A stretch of 5,852 nt of DNA from Dehalococcoidia bacterium (GTDB taxonomy: Bacteria > Chloroflexota > Dehalococcoidia > UBA2979), in assembly GCA_018700215.1 (NCBI GenBank), contig JABIST010000337.1, forward strand, positions 1 to 5,852, written 5' to 3'. This document shows positions 1 to 4,849 of the stretch, piece after piece; within the stretch, counting starts at the first letter, position 1, and each line of letters begins with the position of its first letter. The notes under the pieces are model-generated. The model searched no databases. It was given only the letters and a program-made list of their open reading frames with translations, and was not told the origin of the DNA. The position numbers and the translations under genes are program-made.

Positions 1-288
1 AACGTGGCGTACCGGATTCCGTTCTTGCAGGCACAGGGCCGGATTCCGAACCACGAGGCTTCGGTGTCGAAGCTGTACGGCTCTGAGCTGACGCAGCGCA
101 TCGCGCGGACGGGTCTCCACTTGCTGGGGATGCAGGGCCAGGTGATGCCGGGTTCGCCGCACTCGAAGCTTGGTGGCGCGATTGCGAAGACGTATTTGAC
201 GAGCGTGAGTTCGACGGTGGCTGCTGGCACCTCGGAGGTGCAGCGCAACATCATCGCGCAGCGTGGGCTGGGGCTGCCGCGAGGGTAA
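1..288 (+). CDS. Acyl-CoA dehydrogenase, C-terminal end (partial)
   Basis: The frame is open from base 1 and ends at TAA 286-288, giving the last 95 residues of a protein that begins outside the window. The stretch KLYGSELTQRIA (residues 24-35) and the ending AGTSEVQRNIIAQRGLGLPR (75-94) are typical of the C-terminal helical domain of FAD-dependent acyl-CoA dehydrogenases, which oxidise acyl-CoA thioesters to 2-enoyl-CoA in the cytoplasm. Where medium- and short-chain enzymes read YEGT, with Glu as catalytic base, this protein reads AAGT (74-77). The base must therefore lie elsewhere, as in several bacterial subgroups, or be absent, as in the non-catalytic subunit of heteromeric enzymes. Substrate cannot be told from this fragment. 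Family assignment is secure; subfamily is not. Confidence 0.93.
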   Translation, partial: NVAYRIPFLQAQGRIPNHEASVSKLYGSELTQRIARTGLHLLGMQGQVMPGSPHSKLGGAIAKTYLTSVSSTVAAGTSEVQRNIIAQRGLGLPRG

Positions 289-318
289 GCCGCGCGCCTG
301 GCGGCCTCTCCTCGCCCG

Positions 319-410
319 TCTGTTTTCTTCAGGGCTGGCGCTCTGTCTTCTTCAGGGCTGGCGCTCTGTCTTCTTCAGGGCTGGCGCCCTGTCTTCTCCA
401 GGGCTGGCGC
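319..410. repeat. Four tandem 23-bp repeats, each able to form a hairpin
   Basis: Four head-to-tail copies lie at 319-341, 342-364, 365-387 and 388-410. Copies 2 and 3 are identical, copy 1 differs from them at one base and copy 4 at two. All contain CAGGGCTGGCGC. The arm CAGGGC pairs with GCYCTG at the start of the next copy around a TGGC loop, giving hairpins at 330-345, 353-368 and 376-391. The third is fully Watson-Crick; the first two have one G.T pair that is tolerated only in plus-strand RNA. A fourth, at 399-412, keeps only GGGC/GCCC. The unit length is not a multiple of three, so the array is not coding. Pyrimidine-rich linkers separate the hairpins. It could be a stacked terminator or 3'-end-stabilising element of the upstream gene, or simple slippage expansion. 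Confidence 0.9.
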
Positions 411-447
411 CCGGGGGGGGGATTGTGAGCGAGGTTCGACCTGAGTG

Positions 448-475
448 AGAGGGCCGGGTAGCATCCCGGCCTTCT
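448..475 (+). terminator. Intrinsic terminator-like hairpin
   Basis: GGCCGGG (452-458) and CCCGGCC (465-471) form a perfect 7-bp stem with loop TAGCAT. The stem extends outward by G451.U472, A450-U473, G449-C474 and A448-U475 to 11 pairs, and the 3' side runs into TTCTGCTTGT. This is a strong hairpin with a purine-rich 5' and T-rich 3' flank, though without a long U-tract. It lies 160 bases past the acyl-CoA dehydrogenase stop and 46 bases before the exchanger start, so it would separate their transcription. Confidence 0.65.
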
Positions 476-520
476 GCTTGTGTGGTGCCGCGGCGGCGTG
501 GCTGAGAGGCATCGGGCCGT

Positions 521-1522
521 ATGGATGCAGCCGGGTTGTGGATCCAACTAGCGATCGCCGCGGGTGCGATTCTGTGGGCTGCGACGTATATGGCGGGCGC
601 GGCGGATGTGATTGCGGTTCGGACGGGCCTTGGGCGGACGTTCATTGGGGGGGTGATGCTGGCGACGGCGACGTCGCTGCCAGAGCTGGGGATCGGGGTT
701 ACATCGATTGCGGTGCTGAGCGAGCCTGACCTGGCGGCGGGTGATGCGTTCGGCAGCAATCTCTTCAATCTGTTGATTATCGGGCTGCTGGACTTTTTCT
801 GGCGGGACGGGCCGTTGCTGAACCGAGTGAGTTTTTCGGCAGTGCTGATCGGGGCGCTGGGGATCCTGGTGATCGGGGTCGCGGCGACGAGCATCTTCAT
901 TCACCAGGAGGCGACGTTCGCCAGTGGATTTGCGCTGAGCCCGCTATCGGTGGTGTTGCTGCTGGCGTTCGCGGCGGCGATGTACATCCTCTTTCGTGCA
1001 GAGCAGAACGGTGAAGACACCGAGGAGGAAGAGGAGCCGACTCGATCGCTGGGGCGTGCGTTCGGGATCTACGGCGTTTCGGCGTCGGTTGTAGTGGCTG
1101 CGGCGATCTGGCTGGCGTTCGTCGGGGATTCGCTGGCTGAGGAGCTGGGGCTGGAGCGGAGCTTCATTGGCACGCAGTTCCTGGCGCTGAGCACGAGTCT
1201 GCCGGAGCTGGCGGCATCGATTGCGGCGATTCGCCTCGGGGCTCCCGAGCTGGCGATCAGCAATGTGCTGGGGAGCAACCTGTTCAATATGGGCTTCATC
1301 TTGTTCATCGATGATGCGGTGTACGTGGATGGGCCGATCTGGGAGGTGGTGGCGAGCGTGCACGTGTTCACGGCGCTGGCGGCGGTGTTGATGACGGCGG
1401 TGGTGATCATTGCGCTGATGACGCAGGAGCGGGGCCGACCGGGCCGGTTCTTCACGTTCGAGGCGGTGATGTTGGTGGCGCTGTACCTGGGCGCGAGCGC
1501 GTTGGTGTTCCAGCTCGCCTGA
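521..1522 (+). CDS. Cation/Ca2+ exchanger (CaCA, sodium/calcium antiporter family)
   Basis: This 333-residue inner-membrane protein has the two diagnostic alpha repeats. Alpha-1 carries ATSLPE (50-55) followed by GSNLFN (78-83), and alpha-2 carries STSLPE (224-229) followed by GSNLFN (251-256). In the archaeal exchanger NCX_Mj the glutamates of the two SLPE motifs bind Ca2+, so E55 and E229 are the expected ligands. Hydrophobic segments surround both repeats, and a central acidic loop (161-172, EEEEE at 168-172) separates the halves, as in family members where this loop is cytoplasmic. Length is normal for prokaryotic members. The likely role is exporting Ca2+ or another cation against Na+, H+ or K+; the coupling ion cannot be read from sequence. 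ATG 521 is the first start after an in-frame TGA at 503-505, with GAGAGG (504-509) as ribosome binding site. Confidence 0.93.
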   Translation: MDAAGLWIQLAIAAGAILWAATYMAGAADVIAVRTGLGRTFIGGVMLATATSLPELGIGVTSIAVLSEPDLAAGDAFGSNLFNLLIIGLLDFFWRDGPLLNRVSFSAVLIGALGILVIGVAATSIFIHQEATFASGFALSPLSVVLLLAFAAAMYILFRAEQNGEDTEEEEEPTRSLGRAFGIYGVSASVVVAAAIWLAFVGDSLAEELGLERSFIGTQFLALSTSLPELAASIAAIRLGAPELAISNVLGSNLFNMGFILFIDDAVYVDGPIWEVVASVHVFTALAAVLMTAVVIIALMTQERGRPGRFFTFEAVMLVALYLGASALVFQLA

Positions 1523-1535
1523 TCGACACGCGATC
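1521..1535. terminator. Weak hairpin between convergent genes
   Basis: GATCG (1521-1525) and CGATC (1531-1535) pair around a five-base loop. The stem overlaps the stop codon of the exchanger gene and lies just beyond the stop of msrA on the other strand. There is no T-tract on either side. It is the only candidate terminator in the 33-base convergent gap, and it is weak. Confidence 0.25.
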
Positions 1536-1555
1536 GTGGGTCGGTGGGGCGACGC

Positions 1556-2224
1556 CTAGCCGAGTTCGGCGATGCCGGTGGGGCAGCTGAGGCCGGTGCC
1601 ACCGATGCCGCAGTAGCCGTTCTTGTTCCATTCCAGATACTGCTGGTGGTAGTGCTCGGCGTAGTAGAACGTGGGTGCCTCGCCGAGTTCGGTGGTGATG
1701 GGCCCGTAGCCGGCGTCGTTGAGGACGATCTGGAAGGCGTAGTGGGTGCGTTCGAGCGCTGCCTGCTGTTCCTGGGAGTTCCAGTAGGCGACGGAGCGGT
1801 ACTGGGTACCCATGTCGTTGCCCTGGCGCATGCCCTGGGTGGGGTCATGGCCTTCCCAGAAGACGCGGAGCAGTTCTTCGTAGCTGGTCTGTGATGGGTC
1901 GAAGACAACGAGGACGGCCTCGGTGTGGCCGGTGCGGCCGGAGCAGACTTCTTCGTAGCTGGGGTTGGGGGTGGTGCCACCGGCGTAGCCGACGGCGGTG
2001 GTCCAGACGCCGGGGGTCTGCCAGAACATGCGCTCGGCGCCCCAGAAGCAGCCCATGCCGAAGACGGCGGTTTCGGAGCCCTCGGGGAATGGGGTTTCGA
2101 GGGGGTTGCCGAGGACGAGGTGGCTGGCGGGGACGGGGAGCGGTTCGTCGCGACCGGGGAGCGCATCGGCGGGGTCGATCATCTGGCTCTTGGCGCCGGA
2201 CATGGCATCGAAGAATCGCATCAT
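1556..2224 (-). CDS. msrA: Peptide-methionine (S)-S-oxide reductase MsrA
   Basis: The 222-residue cytoplasmic enzyme reduces the S epimer of methionine sulfoxide in proteins and free methionine, with thioredoxin as the usual final reductant. The catalytic cysteine is C59 in GCFWG (58-62). E102, D137 (GND) and Y142 (TQYRS) sit where the substrate-site Glu, Asp and Tyr of E. coli MsrA are found. C205 in GYCGIGG and C214 match the two C-terminal resolving cysteines. The N-terminal segment DPADALPGR (17-25) also matches the long E. coli-type form, supporting this start rather than a shorter one. The first ATG of an ATGATG pair is used, with GGAGG (plus-strand 2235-2239) ten bases upstream and an in-frame stop at 2258-2260. 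No msrB is adjacent. It stands alone, convergent with the exchanger gene. Confidence 0.97.
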   Translation of the reverse strand: MMRFFDAMSGAKSQMIDPADALPGRDEPLPVPASHLVLGNPLETPFPEGSETAVFGMGCFWGAERMFWQTPGVWTTAVGYAGGTTPNPSYEEVCSGRTGHTEAVLVVFDPSQTSYEELLRVFWEGHDPTQGMRQGNDMGTQYRSVAYWNSQEQQAALERTHYAFQIVLNDAGYGPITTELGEAPTFYYAEHYHQQYLEWNKNGYCGIGGTGLSCPTGIAELG

Positions 2225-2253
2225 CGGTAGGTCGCCTCCGTGAGCCAGAAGAG

Positions 2254-2268
2254 GAGCTTATTCAGCTC
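2254..2268. other. Small inverted repeat in the msrA leader
   Basis: GAGCT (2254-2258) and AGCTC (2264-2268) form a 5-bp stem with a TATTC loop. It lies about 30 bases upstream of the msrA start, just beyond its ribosome binding site. It may be a leader hairpin or chance. Confidence 0.25.
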
Positions 2269-2283
2269 GGGTGGTGTGTGCAT

Positions 2284-2312
2284 GCTATCGAGGTGGATCA
2301 AGTGTTGATCAA
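2284..2312 (-). promoter_or_regulatory. Possible msrA promoter
   Basis: Read on the minus strand, TTGATC (2312-2307) is followed after 17 bases by GATAGC (2289-2284), matching sigma-70 boxes at four and three of six positions. This would place transcription start near 2277, giving a leader of about 50 bases to msrA. Spacing is ideal but the -10 match is poor, so this is tentative. The -35 box overlaps the dyad at 2296-2310. Confidence 0.25.
2296..2312. promoter_or_regulatory. Perfect dyad with repeated GATCAA, candidate operator
   Basis: GATCAAGTGTTGATC (2296-2310) is a perfect inverted repeat with six-base arms and a three-base centre. The next two bases also make TTGATCAA (2305-2312) palindromic, so GATCAA occurs twice in direct orientation, at 2296-2301 and 2307-2312. 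It sits in the divergent spacer between msrA and the FapA-family gene, where a dimeric regulator could control one or both. The short centre would also allow an RNA hairpin, but with little GC and no T-tract it is not terminator-like. Which regulator binds, if any, cannot be told. Confidence 0.45.
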
Positions 2313-2347
2313 TTATCGGCACTGAATCTGACAGGAGAGTGACGGCG

Positions 2348-2401
2348 ATGGGGAAATCCCTGACGCGAAGCGGGGGATTCCGCACATACGCTATCTGGTA
2401 A
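2348..2401 (+). CDS. Candidate 17-residue small ORF upstream of the FapA-family gene
   Basis: ATG 2348 opens a frame of 17 codons, MGKSLTRSGGFRTYAIW, ending at TAA 2399-2401. What makes it notable is a strong Shine-Dalgarno sequence, AGGAGAG (2333-2339), at an optimal eight-base spacing, better than that of the large gene downstream. The peptide is basic (one K, two R) with a hydrophobic end and matches nothing I know. The stop lies 45 bases before the FapA-family start. It could be a leader peptide, an independent microprotein or a chance ORF; only conservation would settle it. Confidence 0.25.
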   Translation: MGKSLTRSGGFRTYAIW

Positions 2402-2446
2402 CTGACGACTTGTGCGTGGTTCCCGATGCGAATTCGGGGGTGAACG

Positions 2447-4018
2447 ATGAGCGAAGACTCCGCAACAGACTCGGCCGCCGACGGGGCATTGGTTGTGCCG
2501 ATTGAAGTGAGCTACGAGGGCTCTGCTGTGTTCGTGACGGTGCGACCGCCACCCGCCGGGGAAGCCGCGGTGACGTTGGATCAGGCGGTCCACGAGCTGG
2601 CGAACAGCCCGACCAATCAGCTGAACAGAGAATCGCTGGCACGAGCGGTGCGCAATCAGGCTGGGTCTCCAACGATGGTGGGGGAGGTTGCGCCGGCGCG
2701 GGGGTTGGAGGAGAACTGGTTCATTGCGGTATCGCCGAACCGGATGACTGCCTACGTGGTGCCGGTCCCGACGAAAGTGACGGACGATCCGGACGCACCG
2801 ATGATTGCGCCGCAGGTGAGCGCGAGTCAGATCCGGAAGCAACTGGGTGAACAGGGAATTGTCTACGGCGTGCTGAACGATGCGCTGAGTGCATTTGCTG
2901 ATCGGACCGAGCTGACATCGATGGTGCAGGTGGCGCAGGGGTTGCCAGCGGTTGAGGGGCAGGACGCGCGGATCGATATTGTGGAGGCGGTGCTGCTGGC
3001 GACGGCGAACCATGAGCCGGTCAAGCTGGAGGACGGAAGCGTGGACCACCACGCGACCATGGCGCAGCAGTTTGTTGAGGAGGGGACGCTGATCGCGACG
3101 CGCCAGCCGCCGATTGAGGGGCGCGACGGCGAGGACATCATGGGGAATCCGAAGACAGCGCGGGCGGTCCGTGACCAGGCGCTGGAGTCGCTGGTTGGGG
3201 AGAACACTGAGGTCCGTGGCGAGGAGTTGCTGGCGACCGGACCGGGGCGACCGGTGCAGCGCGGGAGCAAGATTGATGTGTTGCCGGTGTTTGTTGTTGA
3301 TGGCGACCTGGATTACTCCGTGGGCAACGTCGATTTCGCCGGGGATGTGACTGTGCGAGGGGATGTGAAACCAGGTTTCTCGATCGTCGCGACGGGCGCG
3401 GTGACCGTGTCGGGGATGACCGAGCACGCGAGGATCCGTGCCGGTGGCGACATTTCGCTGCAGGGCGCCGTTGGGATGATCGAGGGCGACGACGACGGCG
3501 ACAGTGTGACTCACGAAGCGGAGATTGTTAGCGATGGGAACCTGACAGCGAATTACCTTCATGGCATTGCCGCAGAGGTGCTGGGCGAGGTGATGATCAG
3601 TCGCGAGGTGGTGAACTGTCAGCTGATGGCGAACACGGTGAGGACACCTTCGAGGGGGCGCATTGTTGGTGGCCTGACTGTGGCGAAGATCGAAGTGGAG
3701 ACCGGGACGCTTGGATCGCAGAATGGAGTGTCGACTCATGTGCAGGTACACGCGAAGCGGAGCGACGGCCCGGGGGTGTTGCGCGCACTGACCGAGGTCC
3801 ACGCCGGCGTGAAGGTGAATGTGAGCGGCGCGATCCTGGACGTGGAGGACGAGCTGAAGTCCTCGTCGTTCTGGCAGCTTGAGGGCGATGTTGTGCGGTT
3901 GGATGGCATGGCGACGGTGCAGGATCTGATTGCGCTGGCGGAGGCGACCGATCGGCGGCCGCCGGAGCTTCCCGACGAGCCGAATGAGGAGCCGGACACC
4001 ACCGAGGCGGCGGCGTAG
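2447..4018 (+). CDS. FapA-family (DUF342) beta-solenoid protein
   Basis: This 523-residue protein shows the FapA pattern. A head region (about 122-230) includes VSASQIRKQLGEQGIVYGV and ends in the IEGRDGEDIMGNP element. It is followed by a right-handed beta-solenoid of short repeats (about 276-436), with GNVDFAGDVTVRGDVKPG (293-310), IRAGGDISLQG and GRIVGGLTVAKIEV. The N-terminal part (17-82) looks like a second, degenerate head: VSYEGSAVFVTVRPPP resembles VSPNRMTAYVVPVP (95-108), each followed by a helical segment. The long coiled coil usual after the solenoid is almost missing; about ten residues (437-446) lead to the terminal HAGVKVNV element and a Pro/Glu-rich tail. No signal peptide or membrane segment is seen. 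In Vibrio FapA affects flagellar assembly, but no flagellar gene is here, so function is unknown. An in-frame TGA at 2441-2443 fixes the start; GGGGGTG (2436-2442) is the likely ribosome binding site. Confidence 0.88.
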   Translation: MSEDSATDSAADGALVVPIEVSYEGSAVFVTVRPPPAGEAAVTLDQAVHELANSPTNQLNRESLARAVRNQAGSPTMVGEVAPARGLEENWFIAVSPNRMTAYVVPVPTKVTDDPDAPMIAPQVSASQIRKQLGEQGIVYGVLNDALSAFADRTELTSMVQVAQGLPAVEGQDARIDIVEAVLLATANHEPVKLEDGSVDHHATMAQQFVEEGTLIATRQPPIEGRDGEDIMGNPKTARAVRDQALESLVGENTEVRGEELLATGPGRPVQRGSKIDVLPVFVVDGDLDYSVGNVDFAGDVTVRGDVKPGFSIVATGAVTVSGMTEHARIRAGGDISLQGAVGMIEGDDDGDSVTHEAEIVSDGNLTANYLHGIAAEVLGEVMISREVVNCQLMANTVRTPSRGRIVGGLTVAKIEVETGTLGSQNGVSTHVQVHAKRSDGPGVLRALTEVHAGVKVNVSGAILDVEDELKSSSFWQLEGDVVRLDGMATVQDLIALAEATDRRPPELPDEPNEEPDTTEAAA

Positions 4019-4060
4019 CCGGAGCCGGGCAGTCCGTTGACAGACGCAGACCCTATCGAC

Positions 4061-4588
4061 TCAGGAGGTTGCTTGGACCTCCGCGATCGCGCGGCTGAGG
4101 TGTGCCTCTTCGATGAAGGGCTCGCCTGCTTCTTCGCGGAATTGGGCGGCACGGGCGAGGATGCGGGCGCGGCTGATGCCGGGTGGTGGTTCGACGGCCC
4201 AGGCGACGAGCAGCAGTAGGACGCCGTTGGGGTCTTCGAGGAAGATGAGGCGCTCGTAGCCGCGGCGGATCTCCTCGGAGCCCTGGATGCCGGCGTTCGA
4301 GAGTTCGAAGAAGGCCTGGTCCATGAACTGGGTGGTGACGTTGAGGGTGATGTATTGCATGGAGCCGGCGCCGAGGCTGGCATCGGCCAGTTTGAATGCG
4401 GGGTCGCGCGGTCCGATCAACATGAGGAAGTTGTCCGCGCCGAGGTTGAGCAGGAGCTGGACGGACTCGGGGTCATCGCGGTTGGGCTCGCCGTAGAGCA
4501 CGGTGGCGCCGAGCTTTCGATAGAACTCGACGGACTCATCGATGCTTTTGACGATGATCGCGGGGTATCCGACGCCGTTGATTTCCAT
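4061..4588 (-). CDS. VOC (glyoxalase/bleomycin-resistance fold) protein
   Basis: The 175-residue protein has two beta-alpha-beta-beta-beta halves. The first (5-60) includes VKSIDESVEFYRKLGATVL; the second (77-130) includes ITLNV and FLEDPNGVLLLLV, the family's DPxG turn. A 45-residue helical tail (131-175) follows. By eye, the four usual metal positions hold Y8, M56, Y79 and L126 instead of His/Gln and Glu, so a standard metal-dependent glyoxalase or dioxygenase is unlikely; ligand binding or sequestration is more plausible. The reading frame stays open upstream to 5275, but ATG 4588 is chosen because AGGAGG (plus-strand 4593-4598) lies four bases before it and the fold begins there; the upstream extension is antisense to valS and Arg-rich. 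It is divergent from valS and convergent with the FapA-family gene. Substrate is unknown. Confidence 0.85.
   Translation of the reverse strand: MEINGVGYPAIIVKSIDESVEFYRKLGATVLYGEPNRDDPESVQLLLNLGADNFLMLIGPRDPAFKLADASLGAGSMQYITLNVTTQFMDQAFFELSNAGIQGSEEIRRGYERLIFLEDPNGVLLLLVAWAVEPPPGISRARILARAAQFREEAGEPFIEEAHLSRAIAEVQATS
4064..4082. terminator. Possible hairpin at the end of the VOC gene
   Basis: GGAGGT (4064-4069) and ACCTCC (4077-4082) form a perfect 6-bp stem with a 7-base loop. It covers the last codons of the VOC gene, right beside its stop, and lies 45 bases past the stop of the convergent FapA-family gene. Neither side has a T-tract. It could slow transcription from either direction, but evidence is thin. 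Confidence 0.3.
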
Positions 4589-4653
4589 CGTGCCTCCTCG
4601 TGTGCCGGGACACGGTACCGAGAGTCGGGCGCAGGCGCGCGCCAGCGGTCGCG

Positions 4654-4683
4654 TTGACCGGCTTGGCGGGGCGCTCCTACCAT
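4654..4683 (+). promoter_or_regulatory. Candidate sigma-70-type promoter for valS
   Basis: TTGACC (4654-4659) matches the -35 consensus at five of six positions. After 18 bases, TACCAT (4678-4683) matches the -10 consensus at four of six. Transcription would begin near 4690 and leave a leader of about 160 bases before the valS start at 4850, containing the hairpins described separately. It is the best promoter-like sequence in the window. Confidence 0.45.
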
Positions 4684-4733
4684 CAGAGGCGATGATGTTG
4701 CACGAACACGTAGTAGTACCCACCGGCAGGTGA

Positions 4734-4766
4734 ACGACGGTCGCGAGGCCGCCGCCAACCTGTCGT
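4734..4766 (+). other. Leader hairpin 1 upstream of valS
   Basis: ACGACGGT (4734-4741) pairs with ACC (4758-4760) and GTCGT (4762-4766), with one bulged T at 4761, giving eight pairs around a GC-rich apical region. It lies inside the inferred valS leader, two bases before the stronger hairpin at 4769-4790. A tiny CACC/GGTG stem at 4721-4732 precedes it. Confidence 0.35.
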
Positions 4767-4768
4767 GA

Positions 4769-4790
4769 CTGCCCCGCCAACGCGGGGCAG
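4769..4790 (+). terminator. Terminator-like hairpin (possible attenuator) upstream of valS
   Basis: CTGCCCCG (4769-4776) and CGGGGCAG (4783-4790) form a perfect, GC-rich 8-bp stem with a six-base loop CCAACG. The 3' side continues CTTGGTTTCT, a broken T-rich stretch, while the other strand has none, so it is oriented to act on plus-strand transcripts. No gene on the plus strand ends just upstream, and the nearest (the FapA-family gene) stops 750 bases earlier. The hairpin therefore sits in the valS leader, 59 bases before its start codon, where an attenuator would be expected. I could not find the conserved T-box sequence. Confidence 0.5.
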
Positions 4791-4849
4791 CTTGGTTTCT
4801 GGAGTTGTTCGCAGGTGCGAGCGATCCCCTCGATGACCGGAGACAGCAG

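Noticed and set aside
319..410. CRISPR array
   Set aside because: The copies are directly adjacent with no unique spacers, and no cas gene is present.
352..900. Minus-strand frame running through the repeat array into the exchanger gene
   Set aside because: The repeat length is not a multiple of three, so copies are read in different frames, and the rest is antisense to a gene with clear motifs.
1069..2166. 365-codon minus-strand frame spanning the end of the exchanger gene and msrA
   Set aside because: It is a Ser/Pro/Thr/Ala-rich shadow frame overlapping two well-supported genes.
2309..3802. 497-codon open frame on the minus strand opposite the FapA-family gene
   Set aside because: Its product is dominated by Arg, His, Pro and Ser with no recognisable fold, as expected for an antisense frame of a high-GC gene; the plus-strand protein has clear family motifs.
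4019..4060. Terminator in the convergent gap between the FapA-family and VOC genes
   Set aside because: The 42 bases contain only a GTC/GAC pairing and no T-tract; the only stem nearby lies inside the VOC gene end.
4613..4620. CGGTACCG palindrome upstream of the VOC gene
   Set aside because: An eight-base palindrome alone is too short to call an operator, and no promoter boxes align with it on the minus strand.
4690..4849. T-box riboswitch upstream of valS
   Set aside because: I searched for the conserved AGGGTGGNACCGCG core and could not find it; the nearest stretch, 4728-4746, needs a large insertion. I kept it only as a structured leader.
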